A stretch of DNA of 64,000 bases from Xenorhabdus stockiae (GTDB lineage: Bacteria; Pseudomonadota; Gammaproteobacteria; Enterobacterales; Enterobacteriaceae), in assembly GCF_002632825.1 (NCBI RefSeq), contig NZ_NJAJ01000017.1, positions 1 through 64,000 on the forward strand, given 5' to 3'. Position numbers and translations under genes: made by a program. Of the stretch, positions 20,515 to 32,245 are shown piece by piece. Position 1 is the stretch's first letter, and the number at the start of each line of letters is the position of its first letter. The notes beneath the pieces were generated by a model. It had not been told where the DNA came from. It searched no databases and saw only the letters and a program-made list of their open reading frames with translations.

Positions 20515-20558
20515 CACGTAATTGATGTGAGAGTCGGACAGAACTTGAGGGATTTACC

Positions 20559-23500
20559 ATGTTGTATGACAAATTACAGGAAAAAGATAACTGTGGCTTT
20601 GGGCTAATCGCACATATTGAAGGAGAACCAAGCCATAAAGTAGTGCGTACAGCGATACATGCATTAGCCAGAATGCAACATCGGGGAGCTATTCTGGCAG
20701 ACGGGAAAACCGGCGACGGCTGTGGTTTATTAATGCAAAAACCTGACCGTTTTTTCCAGATGCTCGCTCATGAACAATCGTGGCGACTGGCAAAAAACTA
20801 CGCCGTCGGTATGCTGTTTTTGAGTCAGGATAGCCAAATCGCTCAGGCATGCCGCAATATTATTGAGCAGGAGTTAGAACATGAAACCCTGTCTATCGCT
20901 GGATGGCGGGAAGTCCCCACCAATCAGGATATTTTGGGTAATATCGCCCTGTCGAGCCTTCCCCGTATTGAACAGGTTTTTGTCAACGCCCCAGCCGGAT
21001 GGCGATCGCAGGATTTAGAGCGCAGGCTGTTCATTGTCCGGCGGCGCGTGGAAAAACGTATTACTGATGAAGATTTTTATGTTTGCAGCCTTTCCAATGT
21101 AGTCACTATTTATAAAGGGCTATGTATGGCGGCTGATTTACCACGCTTCTATCCGGATTTAGCCGATTTGCGGATGGAATCTGCGATCTGCCTGTTCCAC
21201 CAGCGGTTTTCAACTAACACCGTTCCCCGCTGGCCGCTGGCTCAGCCGTTCCGCTATCTGGCTCACAATGGAGAAATCAATACCATCACCGGCAACCGCG
21301 AGTGGGCAAGAGCAAGAGCTTACAAGTTTCGTACTCCTTTGATCCCCGATTTACAAACGGCGGCTCCTTTTGTCAATGAAACCGGCTCCGATTCCAGCTC
21401 ACTGGATAACATGCTGGAGCTGTTTCTCAACGGAGGGATGGATTTAATCCGCGCAATGCGTTTACTTGTCCCGCCAGCATGGCAGAACAATCCCGATATG
21501 GATGATGATCTGCGCGCCTTTTTTGATTTTAACTCCATGCATATGGAGCCATGGGATGGCCCTGCCGGTATTGTTATTTCTGACGGGCGTTATGCAGCTT
21601 GTAACCTTGACCGCAACGGTTTACGTCCGGCCCGTTATGTGATTACTAAGGATAAACTGATTACCTGTGCTTCAGAAGTGGGAATATGGGATTATCAGCC
21701 CGATGAAGTCGTAGAGAAAGGGCGGGTCGGGCCAGGCGAATTAATGGTGATCGACACCCGAAAAGGCCGGATTCTGCACTCTGCGGAAACAGATAACGAT
21801 TTAAAAAATCGCCATCCTTATAAAGAGTGGCTGGAAAAAAATGTCAGGCACCTGACACCATTCGAAAAATTACCGGAAGCGCAGGTTGGCAAGCGAGATC
21901 TGGATGATCGTATGCTGGCAACCTATCACAAACAGTTTGCTTACAGTAATGAAGAGCTGGATCAGATTATCCGCGTACTCGGTGAGAATGGTCAGGAGGC
22001 AACCGGATCAATGGGCGATGACACCCCGTTTGCCGTCCTTTCCAGCCGACCACGCATTATCTATGACTATTTCCGCCAGCAATTTGCTCAGGTCACCAAC
22101 CCTCCTATTGATCCGCTGCGTGAATCCCATGTCATGTCGCTCTCCACCCGCATCGGCAGGGAAATGAACGTCTTTTGTGAAGCAGAAGGTCAGGCTCACC
22201 GCCTGAGTTTCGAATCGCCGGTACTGCTTTACCCTGATTTTGTGCAACTGACAAAGCAGCAGGAATCTTATTACCGGGCAGAAACGCTGGATTTAACCTT
22301 TAATCCACAGGAGAGCACTCTCAAAAATGCCGTCTCAGCCCTGTGCGAACAGGCCGAAAAACTTGTCCGTGATGGTGCCGTCTTACTGGTGTTGTCTGAC
22401 CGTCATATTTCTCCTGAAAAATTACCGATCCCTGCACCCATGGCTGTTGGGGCCATCCAGCATTGTCTGGTAGAAAAAAGCCTGCGTTGCGATGCCAACC
22501 TGATAGTCGAAACGGCCAGTGCCCGCGATCCTCACCATTTTGCCGTACTGCTTGGATTTGGGGCTACCGCTGTTTACCCTTATCTGGCGTACGAATCCTT
22601 AGGCAAAATGATCGATGACGGCACGCTCACAACCCCATACGCCCGCGTGATGCTGAATTATCGTAATGGCATCAATAAGGGGCTATATAAGATCATGTCC
22701 AAAATGGGGATTTCCACAATATCCTCCTATCGTTGCTCTAAATTGTTTGAAGCCGTCGGTTTGCATTCCGAAGTCACAGAACTTTGCTTCAATGGTGTCG
22801 TCAGCCGTATTGAAGGGGCTGATTTCAGTGATTTTGAGCAGGATCTGCATAATCTCTCCAAACGGGCCTGGTTGCACCGTCATACTATCGAGCAGGGAGG
22901 GCTGCTGAAATATGTCCACGACGGAGAGTATCATGCGTATAACCCTGATGTTGTCAGCACGTTGCAAGCAGCCGTTCACAGCGGTAATTACAGCGATTAC
23001 CAAAAATACTCACAACTCGTCAATGGTCGTCCGGTAACGACACTGCGCGATTTACTGGCTATCTCACCAAAAGGTGAACCCGTTCCCATTGAAGACGTCG
23101 AATCCGCAGAGGAACTGTTTAAGCGTTTTGATACCGCCGCCATGTCAATTGGCGCTCTGAGTCCCGAGGCTCATGAGGCGCTGGCTGAAGCAATGAATAC
23201 ATTGGGTGGTTTCTCCAATTCAGGGGAAGGCGGAGAAGATCCTGCCCGTTATGGCACGAAAAAAGTCTCCCGCATTAAGCAAGTTGCCTCCGGACGCTTT
23301 GGTGTTACACCGGCTTACCTAAGTAGTGCCGATGTGATTCAGATTAAAATTGCTCAGGGAGCAAAACCCGGAGAAGGCGGGCAATTACCGGGGGATAAAG
23401 TCACGCCTTATATAGCCAGACTACGTTACTCAATCCCCGGTGTAACACTTATTTCACCACCACCGCATCATGATATTTATTCTATCGAAGATTTAGCTCA

Positions 23501-25016
23501 GTTAATTTTCGACCTGAAACAAATCAACCCCAGAGCACTGATTTCCGTTAAGCTGGTTTCTGAGCCGGGAGTAGGAACGATTGCCACCGGGGTAGCAAAA
23601 GCCTATGCAGATCTTATCACTATCGCCGGTTATGACGGCGGAACAGGTGCAAGTCCTCTCTCCTCAGTTAAATATGCCGGCTGTCCCTGGGAACTTGGTC
23701 TGGTAGAAACCCAGCAGGCTCTGGTTGCAAATGGCCTACGCCATAAAATCCGCCTTCAGGTTGATGGCGGTTTAAAAACCGGAGTCGATATTATTAAGGC
23801 TGCTATTTTAGGTGCGGAAAGTTTTGGCTTTGGCACAGGGCCGATGGTCGCCCTCGGCTGTAAATATCTGAGGATCTGCCACCTCAATAATTGTGCTACC
23901 GGTGTGGCAACGCAGGATGAGAAACTGCGCCAGTCCCATTATCACGGCCTGCCGGAAAGAGTGATTAATTACTTCCATTTTATTGCGCAGGAAACGCGTG
24001 AAATTCTGGCGCAACTGGGAGTCCGTAAACTAACAGATATAATTGGCCGCACAGACTTACTTGAAATACTGGAAGGTATCTCTGCTAAACAAAGTAAACT
24101 TAATCTTGCGCCTCTGCTGGAAACCGTGCAGCCCCACGAAGGCAAGGAACAACACTGTACAGAAGATAATCCGTCTTTTGATCCGGGAATTCTGAATAAA
24201 GCGATTGTCAAACAGGCTCTGCCTTACGTAGAAAAATCGCAGAGTAAATCATTCTATTTCGATATCCAGAATACGGACCGTTCCGTCGGTGCAGCATTAT
24301 CCGGCATCATAGCAACCATGCACGGTGATCAGGGATTGGCTGGTAATCCCATAAAACTGCATTTTTCAGGAACAGCCGGGCAAAGTTTTGGCGTCTGGAA
24401 TGCTGGCGGGGTTGAACTTACACTCACCGGCGATGCCAATGACTACGTCGGCAAGGGTATGGCTGGTGGAAGAATTGTTATCCTGCCTCCGGTTGGTTCA
24501 GCATTCAAAAGTAATGAAGCGACTATTATTGGCAATACCTGCCTTTATGGGGCAACCGGTGGAAAACTCTTTGCAGCAGGTCGTGCCGGTGAGCGCTTTG
24601 CCGTAAGAAATTCAGGCTCCATCACTGTGGTTGAAGGTATCGGCGATAATGGCTGTGAATATATGACCGGCGGGATAGTCTGCGTGCTGGGTGGCACTGG
24701 CGTCAACTTCGGCGCAGGCATGACCGGAGGATTCGCTTATGTTCTCGATGAATCCGATGATTTCCGCAAACGGGTTAATCCAGAATTAGTCGAAGTTCTC
24801 TCAATCGATACCCTTGCCATTCATAAAGAACATCTGCGCGGATTAATCACTGAACACGTTCGTCTGACCAGCTCCCCACATGGTGAAAGCATTCTGGAAA
24901 ACTGGTCACAGTGGGTCAATAAATTCGCACTGGTTAAGCCTAAATCCAGTGATGTCAACGCGCTGCTGGGGCATCGTAGCCGTTCCAGCGCAGAATTACG
25001 GGTTCAGGCACAGTAG
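20559..25016 (+). CDS. gltB: Glutamate synthase (NADPH) large subunit
   Basis: GltB, with GltD, makes two glutamates from glutamine and 2-oxoglutarate. The 1485-residue precursor starts MLYDKLQEKDNCGFG; removal of 11 residues exposes catalytic Cys12 of the class II glutamine amidotransferase domain. Later parts are the FMN/synthase domain (SNSGEGGEDPARYGTKKVSR, PPPHHDIYSIEDL, TIAGYDGGTGASPLSSVKYA), the 3Fe-4S cysteines in CKYLRICHLNNCATG, and the C-terminal beta-helix with its G-rich repeats (NTCLYGATGGKLFAAGRAGE). GAGGGA precedes the ATG. gltD starts 10 bases after the stop, so the two subunits are cotranscribed. Confidence 0.98.
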   Translation: MLYDKLQEKDNCGFGLIAHIEGEPSHKVVRTAIHALARMQHRGAILADGKTGDGCGLLMQKPDRFFQMLAHEQSWRLAKNYAVGMLFLSQDSQIAQACRNIIEQELEHETLSIAGWREVPTNQDILGNIALSSLPRIEQVFVNAPAGWRSQDLERRLFIVRRRVEKRITDEDFYVCSLSNVVTIYKGLCMAADLPRFYPDLADLRMESAICLFHQRFSTNTVPRWPLAQPFRYLAHNGEINTITGNREWARARAYKFRTPLIPDLQTAAPFVNETGSDSSSLDNMLELFLNGGMDLIRAMRLLVPPAWQNNPDMDDDLRAFFDFNSMHMEPWDGPAGIVISDGRYAACNLDRNGLRPARYVITKDKLITCASEVGIWDYQPDEVVEKGRVGPGELMVIDTRKGRILHSAETDNDLKNRHPYKEWLEKNVRHLTPFEKLPEAQVGKRDLDDRMLATYHKQFAYSNEELDQIIRVLGENGQEATGSMGDDTPFAVLSSRPRIIYDYFRQQFAQVTNPPIDPLRESHVMSLSTRIGREMNVFCEAEGQAHRLSFESPVLLYPDFVQLTKQQESYYRAETLDLTFNPQESTLKNAVSALCEQAEKLVRDGAVLLVLSDRHISPEKLPIPAPMAVGAIQHCLVEKSLRCDANLIVETASARDPHHFAVLLGFGATAVYPYLAYESLGKMIDDGTLTTPYARVMLNYRNGINKGLYKIMSKMGISTISSYRCSKLFEAVGLHSEVTELCFNGVVSRIEGADFSDFEQDLHNLSKRAWLHRHTIEQGGLLKYVHDGEYHAYNPDVVSTLQAAVHSGNYSDYQKYSQLVNGRPVTTLRDLLAISPKGEPVPIEDVESAEELFKRFDTAAMSIGALSPEAHEALAEAMNTLGGFSNSGEGGEDPARYGTKKVSRIKQVASGRFGVTPAYLSSADVIQIKIAQGAKPGEGGQLPGDKVTPYIARLRYSIPGVTLISPPPHHDIYSIEDLAQLIFDLKQINPRALISVKLVSEPGVGTIATGVAKAYADLITIAGYDGGTGASPLSSVKYAGCPWELGLVETQQALVANGLRHKIRLQVDGGLKTGVDIIKAAILGAESFGFGTGPMVALGCKYLRICHLNNCATGVATQDEKLRQSHYHGLPERVINYFHFIAQETREILAQLGVRKLTDIIGRTDLLEILEGISAKQSKLNLAPLLETVQPHEGKEQHCTEDNPSFDPGILNKAIVKQALPYVEKSQSKSFYFDIQNTDRSVGAALSGIIATMHGDQGLAGNPIKLHFSGTAGQSFGVWNAGGVELTLTGDANDYVGKGMAGGRIVILPPVGSAFKSNEATIIGNTCLYGATGGKLFAAGRAGERFAVRNSGSITVVEGIGDNGCEYMTGGIVCVLGGTGVNFGAGMTGGFAYVLDESDDFRKRVNPELVEVLSIDTLAIHKEHLRGLITEHVRLTSSPHGESILENWSQWVNKFALVKPKSSDVNALLGHRSRSSAELRVQAQ

Positions 25017-26444
<1,428 letters not shown>

Positions 26445-26813
26445 TTCCATTTTCTCCTGAACTCTTCTCCGGTCTTTTGGCCGGAGAAACTCCTGCCAAA
26501 TAATCGATACTCGCATCATTATCTTTTTACTACCATAATGATTATGTTTTTTTACATTATGCGATTATTCCTATATCCCAAAAACAAATATTTAAATTTA
26601 ATATCCTGAAAATTACCAAATAAATATTTTTCCTAAAAAAACCTCAGGAATACAGTGTACCCATGAAATAAAATTCCGTTTATTACAAAAACAACAGATT
26701 TAACATCTGCTATCTCAAGCCGATTACATAATAATTAATTGAACAGGATTTCTGGGGGCAGAAGGTAAAGCGCTCAATTGAAATCCGGAAGATATAATAA
26801 CAGAGAGAAATAA
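26445..26813. other. Intergenic region after gltD, upstream of first secreted-protein gene
   Basis: A 370-base A+T-rich region. A stem TTCTCCGG/CCGGAGAA (26465-26488) follows gltD. The right half resembles the region before the second paralogue (for example ACAGATTTAAC here, ACAGATTTGAC there, and AATTGAAA followed by GATATAATAA before the start codon), so the duplication included upstream DNA. Confidence 0.5.
26465..26488 (+). terminator. Stem-loop after gltD
   Basis: Perfect 8-bp arms TTCTCCGG and CCGGAGAA around an 8-base loop lie 20 bases past the gltD stop. No T-run follows, so termination would be weak or Rho-assisted; it may instead protect the 3' end. Confidence 0.45.
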
Positions 26814-27323
26814 ATGCGTTTATTAACTAAAACATCCCTGTTTTCTTTCGTACTCTTGATTAGTTTTTCTTCTATCGCCGGTTTATCCACGCCAAAGGAG
26901 ATTATTCAGCAAATTACAGAAAGGGGAGTGAATTCCACTGTTGCTGAAATAGGTGAAAGAAATAAAAGAAATGAAATTGCTAAACTTATTGCTACCGGAG
27001 ATCCTGAATGGCTAGAAGTTGCTTTTCGGTTGACTCCCAATACCCATCGGGAATTCTCCAATCAGATCTTTGACTCCTTATCACTTGCTCTGCTCAATAA
27101 CCCGGTTGAAGTCTTAGCTCAGGCCAACAAATACAGGCCTAGCTTAACAAATAACATCTGTGATCTTTCATTGACAGTTATAGCAGAGAAAAACAAGCAT
27201 AAACTTATCAAAGGCATAGTTGCGAGTTTAAAGAGCGCTGAAAAATCCGCAAAAAGAAAAGATAAAGAAAATATAGAAAGGTGTATTTTGAAGTTGAACC
27301 AAGTATATCCTAGATATTTTTAA
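26814..27323 (+). CDS. Unknown secreted protein, tandem paralogue 1
   Basis: I do not recognise this family. The 169-residue protein has a signal peptide (basic MRLLTK, hydrophobic core, predicted cleavage after SSIA at residue 22), so the mature form of about 147 residues is periplasmic or exported. It looks all-helical and charged, rich in Lys/Glu near the C-terminus, with two cysteines, Cys116 (in TNNIC) and Cys157 (in IERC), both conserved in the neighbour and able to form a disulfide. The paralogue at 27712 has the same length and about 64% identity by hand count without gaps. GAGAG lies before the ATG. Function unknown; no enzymatic motif seen. Confidence 0.8.
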   Translation: MRLLTKTSLFSFVLLISFSSIAGLSTPKEIIQQITERGVNSTVAEIGERNKRNEIAKLIATGDPEWLEVAFRLTPNTHREFSNQIFDSLSLALLNNPVEVLAQANKYRPSLTNNICDLSLTVIAEKNKHKLIKGIVASLKSAEKSAKRKDKENIERCILKLNQVYPRYF

Positions 27324-27711
27324 AATACTCCCAATTGGTTAACCTACTTTTTTCTCCCCATCTTTATAAAAGTGATTGAAGCTGAGTTTAGTTTCAATCC
27401 TAATTATTCTCCTGTTTTAGAAAGAAAAATATCTTCAAATAATCTCCTACGTCTTTAAAAGCTAATTTCCAACTCAACATATAAAGATTTTTCTTAAAGA
27501 AAGATTTCAGAAAATAGGGTATGAGTGAAATAAGATAATATTTCATACGTAAATTACAGATTTGACCCTAATACTTTTAAGTAAAATACATATAACAACA
27601 TTAAATAATAACCAATTAAAAATTCATTACATGATATACCCTGTGGATTTCAACGTGCAGCAAACAAAGCCGTAAATTGAAAACTATGGATATAATAATT
27701 GGGAGAGATAA
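27324..27711. other. Intergenic region between the two secreted paralogues
   Basis: About 390 A+T-rich bases without a gene. The last part, about 27634-27694, begins ATATACCCTGTGGATTTCAA, includes CAGCAAACAAAG, and ends TGAAAACTATGGATATA, which resembles a shortened ERIC element with both ends and little of the middle. The 100 bases before the start codon also resemble those before the first paralogue. Confidence 0.4.
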
Positions 27712-28221
27712 ATGCGTTTACTAACTAAAATATCCCTGCTCTCTTTCATATTCTTGATTAGTTCACCTTCTGTCGCCGGTTTATCTACACCAAAAGAAAT
27801 TATTCAACAGGTGAAGGAGAGGGGTGTAAATTCTGTTGTTGCTGAGATTGGTGAGAGAAGAAAAAGAGAAGAAATCGCTGACTTTATTACTACCGGAGAG
27901 ACTGAGTGGTTAGAAGTCGCTTTTCAATTAGTTCCTAACATCCACCACGATTTTTCCAACCAGATCTTTAATTCATTATCCTTTGCTCTAATTAATAATC
28001 CGATTGAAGTTTTAGCAATGGCAGATAAATATCAGCCATCGTCAACCAATAACATCTGCAATATTCCATCAACGCTAATAGGAACACAAAGCAAAGAAAA
28101 ATTTTTTCTGGATGTCGTTGTAAGCTTAAAGAAAGCCAAAACATCAGCAAGTAGAAAAGATGAAGAAAATATAGAATTGTGTCAGTTCGCGTTAAATAAA
28201 TCTTATGCTGCATTTTTATAA
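27712..28221 (+). CDS. Unknown secreted protein, tandem paralogue 2
   Basis: Second copy of the unknown 169-residue family. It shares the signal peptide pattern (MRLLTKISLLSF, cleavage likely after PSVA at residue 22), the mature start GLSTPKEIIQQ, the motifs VAEIGER, EWLEVAF, FSNQIF, NNP-I/V-EVLA and TNNIC, and both cysteines (116, 157). Differences cluster in the last 55 residues, where about half of the positions have changed, against about a quarter in the middle. That suggests a conserved core and a diverging C-terminal surface. The gene is followed after a few bases by a strong bidirectional terminator. Role unknown. Confidence 0.8.
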   Translation: MRLLTKISLLSFIFLISSPSVAGLSTPKEIIQQVKERGVNSVVAEIGERRKREEIADFITTGETEWLEVAFQLVPNIHHDFSNQIFNSLSFALINNPIEVLAMADKYQPSSTNNICNIPSTLIGTQSKEKFFLDVVVSLKKAKTSASRKDEENIELCQFALNKSYAAFL

Positions 28222-28254
28222 AAAATAGAGGAGAAATTATCTCCTCTATTTTTT
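28220..28254. terminator. Bidirectional terminator between secreted paralogue 2 and sspB
   Basis: A 14-bp stem with A-run, AAAAATAGAGGAGA, pairs with TCTCCTCTATTTTT around a 5-base loop. The T-run on the plus strand ends the secreted-protein transcript and the A-run gives a T-run on the minus strand for sspAB. Confidence 0.9.
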
Positions 28255-28274
28255 CGTATTACCTTTATAACGCT

Positions 28275-28757
28275 TTATTTTACAACACGTAACGTCGGAC
28301 GACCTTTTGGAGGCTGAGGTGGCTCATCATCCGGCGGGTTATCATCATGAGATGTTTTCATATCACGAATCAATACCAGATTATCGGCTACCGGAGACTC
28401 TGAAACTTCCAACTCTGAGTCTGTTTCATAGGCGATTTCTGGCTCAAACATCATCCCGGCACCGTTTTCACGGGCATAAACCGCAATTACAGCAGACATA
28501 GGAACAGATACCTGACGCGCGACACCACCAAAACGGGCATTAAAACGAACTTCGTCATCAGCCAATTCCAGATTACCAACCGCCCGTGGAGCAATATTCA
28601 GGATTATCTGTCCATTCTGCGCATATTCCATCGGGACGTTGACACCATATTGAGTCACATCCACAACGATATGCGGAGTCAAATCATTATCCAGCAGCCA
28701 CTCATAGTGTGCCCGCAGTAAATAAGGGCGGCGGGGAGACATTTGAGTCATATCCAT
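28275..28757 (-). CDS. sspB: ClpXP adaptor SspB
   Basis: SspB delivers ssrA-tagged peptides from stalled ribosomes, and RseA fragments, to ClpXP. The 160-residue protein has the conserved substrate-binding dimer domain (RRPYLLRAHYEWLLDNDLTPH to the SVPMSAVIAVYARENGAGMMF block, residues 8-110), a long acidic flexible linker, and the ClpX-binding tail RPTLRVVK. The linker is somewhat different in sequence from E. coli but similar in length (165 residues in E. coli). It follows sspA by 3 bases and is cotranscribed from the sspA promoter. Confidence 0.96.
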   Translation of the reverse strand: MDMTQMSPRRPYLLRAHYEWLLDNDLTPHIVVDVTQYGVNVPMEYAQNGQIILNIAPRAVGNLELADDEVRFNARFGGVARQVSVPMSAVIAVYARENGAGMMFEPEIAYETDSELEVSESPVADNLVLIRDMKTSHDDNPPDDEPPQPPKGRPTLRVVK

Positions 28758-28760
28758 ACA

Positions 28761-29402
28761 TTAACCCCGTGACTGTAAACGTATTTCACGCTCTGCTTCT
28801 GTCAATGAAGCCAGAAATGCGTCACGTTCAAATACACGCTGCATATAAACCTGAAGATCTTTGGCTCCCGGGCCAGACAGCTCAACGCCCAGCACAGGCA
28901 AACGCCATAACAACGGAGAAAGATAGCAGTCAACCAGACTGAATTCATCACTCATGAAGAAAGGCATTTCTCTGAAAATCGGTGCGATTGCCAGCAACTC
29001 TTCAGCAAGGCGTTTCCGCGCAGCATTAGCTTCCTGAGCACTTCCTTCCTGAATTTTATACATCAGGGAATACCAGTCTTTTTCAATTCGGTGCATCATC
29101 AGACGACTGGAGCCACGTGCAACAGGGTATACAGGCATGAGCGGTGGATGCGGGAAACGCTCATCCAGATATTCCATTATGATGCGAGAATCATAAAGAG
29201 TCAGCTCACGATCTACGAGGGTAGGAACCGTTTGATAAGGGTTCAGATCAATCAGATCCTGAGGCAAATTGCCTGCTTCAACGTGTTCTATCTCAACGCT
29301 GACCCCTTTTTCCGCCAGTACAATTCGCACTTGATGGCTAAAAATGTCGGTCGGGCCGGAAAACAGAGTCATTACCGAACGTTTGTTGGCAGCGACAGCC
29401 AT
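28761..29402 (-). CDS. sspA: Stringent starvation protein A
   Basis: SspA is a glutathione-S-transferase-fold protein that binds RNA polymerase in starvation and, in pathogens, contributes to acid tolerance and virulence by lowering H-NS levels. The 213-residue protein has the thioredoxin-like N-domain (SVMTLFSGPTDIFSHQVRIVLAEKG, then VPTLVDRELTLYDSRIIMEYLDERFPHPPLMPVYP-type core) and a helical C-domain. The PHP loop, residues in FPHPPLMPV, needed for polymerase contact is present. ATG 29402 has GGAGG 5 bases upstream. It precedes sspB by 3 bases, as in E. coli. Confidence 0.96.
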   Translation of the reverse strand: MAVAANKRSVMTLFSGPTDIFSHQVRIVLAEKGVSVEIEHVEAGNLPQDLIDLNPYQTVPTLVDRELTLYDSRIIMEYLDERFPHPPLMPVYPVARGSSRLMMHRIEKDWYSLMYKIQEGSAQEANAARKRLAEELLAIAPIFREMPFFMSDEFSLVDCYLSPLLWRLPVLGVELSGPGAKDLQVYMQRVFERDAFLASLTEAEREIRLQSRG

Positions 29403-29761
29403 GAAAACCTCCAAGTTTATCTAAAAAAAGGAACGAACAGCCCTTCAATGAACAATGGCTATTCTCGCTCATATTCTCATCCGGTTTCGCACTTATTATC
29501 CGAGGATTATTAAGACAAGTCAGGCAAACTCATGGATAAGGCAAAAAATTGTCACTAGTCTACCAGATTTTGAACATTTTGTGGGGAAGTAGATTGAGAA
29601 TTAATGATGATATATCGGAGTTCAGGGAATTATCTCTGCAATATGCTTTTTTTTCTGCAAAAAAAGCGTATTCACTAAGGAAATAAAACCCGGCAATAAA
29701 AAACCCGCCATAAACATGGCGGGTTTCAACATTAATCCAATGCCACCGTAGTGACAAAAAA
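29403..29761. other. Intergenic region between rpsI and sspA
   Basis: About 360 bases holding the rpsI terminator (29695-29726), the sspA leader and promoter, and an A/T stem (ATGCTTTTTTTT with AAAAAAAGCGTAT, 29643-29671) that could also end transcription. Nothing coding is supported. Confidence 0.5.
29695..29726 (-). terminator. Terminator of the rplM-rpsI operon
   Basis: On the minus strand AAACCCGCCA and TGGCGGGTTT form a 10-bp stem (29701-29710 with 29717-29726) followed by a T-rich tail, 36 bases after the rpsI stop. Confidence 0.9.
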
Positions 29762-30157
<396 letters not shown>

Positions 30158-30169
30158 CTATAATCCCGA

Positions 30170-30775
<606 letters not shown>

Positions 30776-30848
30776 GAGAAGTCGTTATAAAAAATCGACC
30801 CCAAATTCAATAATTATCCAAACTGTTGACTCTGAACTCTCTGTCTGA

Positions 30849-30889
30849 CAACCAACAAAGGGTTAATCTGAAAGACGAAAGAGCATAGA
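30849..30889. repeat. Degenerate ERIC right-end remnant next to the zapE stop
   Basis: CCAACAAAG and GAAAGACGAA occur with the spacing of the ERIC right end (compare the element at 47367-47493). It stops 3 bases before the zapE stop codon. The middle and other end are not recognisable. Confidence 0.45.
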
Positions 30890-30891
30890 TA

Positions 30892-32028
30892 TCAGGGTAA
30901 ATGCGGTCGCTGTAAATATTCTTCACTCTGCATCTCCTGTAAACGGGACAAGCAACGCTGATACTCAAAACGGAGCAATTCTCCCTGATAAATCCTTTCC
31001 ATCGGGGCTTCGGCATTGATGATGAGTTTCACATGGCGCTCATAGAATTCATCAACCAGTGCAATAAATCGACGTGCAGCGCTTTCATCCAGTTTGGTCA
31101 TGATCGGCACATCATGCAGTAAAACGGTATGGTAGATCTTAGATAACGCAATATAATCCCGCTGGCTACGGGGATCTTCACACAGCGTTTTAAAGTTGAT
31201 TGCCAGCACACCATCAACACTGTTTATCGCTGGCATATCACGATGATTAATTTCCAGTACCGGAGCTGGTTCCCCTTCCCGCCCCGCCAGACGCAGGAAC
31301 ACTTGATGCATCTCCTGTCGGCTCTCTTCCGATAACGGCGTCAGGTAAATATGGGCCTGAGTCAGCGTTCTCAGCCGGTAATCGATGCCCGCATCCACAT
31401 TCATGACATCACAATATTTTTTGATCTGTTCAATAGCCGGCAGGAAACGGGCTCGCTGCAAGCCATTACGGTAGAGTTGATCCGGTGGAATATTTGATGT
31501 CGCCACTAACGCGATTCCGCGCCTGAACAGCGCTTCCAGTAACGTGCCGAGGATCATGGCATCCGTAATATCAGAAACAAAAAATTCATCAAAGCAGAGG
31601 ATATCAGTCTGTGCCTTGAAACCATCAGCCACAATTTCCAGTGGATTTTCATGCCCCTGCAATTCAGTTAATTCTTCGTGTACCCGCAGCATAAAACGGT
31701 GGAAATGCAGGCGTAGCTTCCTTTCAGTCGGTAAACTCTGGAAAAACATATCCATAAGCCATGTTTTCCCCCGCCCTACACCACCCCACATATACAGTCC
31801 CTGCACGGGACGGATATTGTCCTTTAATGAACGCCCTAATAGTTTATTCCACAGACTTTTTAATCCGCCGGAGCCATCTGAATGCGCCGCATTTTTGGCT
31901 AAGTTCTGTACAAGCTCATGGTAAATCATATCCAGACGGGCGACAGTATTACGCTGCACTTCATCAGGTTGATACTGCCCTTCAGACAGTGCGGTCTGGT
32001 AAAGAGACGTAGGTGTAATCGGTGACAT
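30892..32028 (-). CDS. zapE: Cell division protein ZapE (AFG1-like ATPase)
   Basis: ZapE is an AAA+-type ATPase that associates with the FtsZ ring during constriction and under low oxygen or heat in E. coli. The 378-residue protein (375 in E. coli) has the Walker A motif GGVGRGKTWLMDMFF near residue 85, Walker B-like ILCFDEFFVSDITDA near 145, and the later LVATSNIPPDQLYRNGLQRARFLP sensor region. It is transcribed divergently from zapG with 217 bases between, and its 3' end abuts an ERIC remnant. Orientation and neighbours match E. coli. Confidence 0.95.
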   Translation of the reverse strand: MSPITPTSLYQTALSEGQYQPDEVQRNTVARLDMIYHELVQNLAKNAAHSDGSGGLKSLWNKLLGRSLKDNIRPVQGLYMWGGVGRGKTWLMDMFFQSLPTERKLRLHFHRFMLRVHEELTELQGHENPLEIVADGFKAQTDILCFDEFFVSDITDAMILGTLLEALFRRGIALVATSNIPPDQLYRNGLQRARFLPAIEQIKKYCDVMNVDAGIDYRLRTLTQAHIYLTPLSEESRQEMHQVFLRLAGREGEPAPVLEINHRDMPAINSVDGVLAINFKTLCEDPRSQRDYIALSKIYHTVLLHDVPIMTKLDESAARRFIALVDEFYERHVKLIINAEAPMERIYQGELLRFEYQRCLSRLQEMQSEEYLQRPHLP

Positions 32029-32064
32029 TAATATAGTAATCCTTAAAAATTTTTATCCCCACCA

Positions 32065-32097
32065 TATATACTTAATAGATTTCAATTGAGTATATAC
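32065..32097. repeat. Inverted repeat resembling two ERIC ends
   Basis: TATATACT at the left pairs with AGTATATA at the right around TTAATAGATTTCAATTG. Each half resembles the ERIC terminus (TATACNCAATGGATTTCAAG). It lies in the divergent zapE-zapG region and may be a collapsed ERIC element. Confidence 0.4.
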
Positions 32098-32245
32098 ATT
32101 GGGTCTAATTCACAGCCTATCATGACAAATTCGTATAAAATTAACACCTCAGGTGATATATAAATTAATTAAATAATAATCAATATTCCACTCTGACTGA
32201 ATTAGCGGTTATAGTGGTAGCTATGATGTTAAGAAAGGAGTTGCC

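Larger units (their letters stand above)
19893..20558. other. Divergent regulatory region between arcB and gltB
   Basis: About 665 non-coding bases. The left two-fifths (19920-20170) is extremely A-rich, with the related words TTTTAAAGCAC and TTTAAAACGCAC at 20139-20163, the kind of DNA bound by Lrp or H-NS. The rest carries a CRP-like site, a sigma-70 promoter for gltB and an approximately 220-base leader, listed separately. In E. coli the gltBDF promoter has a similarly large control region used by Lrp, IHF, CRP and ArgR. Confidence 0.55.

Noticed and set aside
26793-26798. TATAAT just before the first secreted-protein gene
   Set aside because: Transcription from it would start within the ribosome site 8-9 bases before the ATG, so it is unlikely to be the working promoter.
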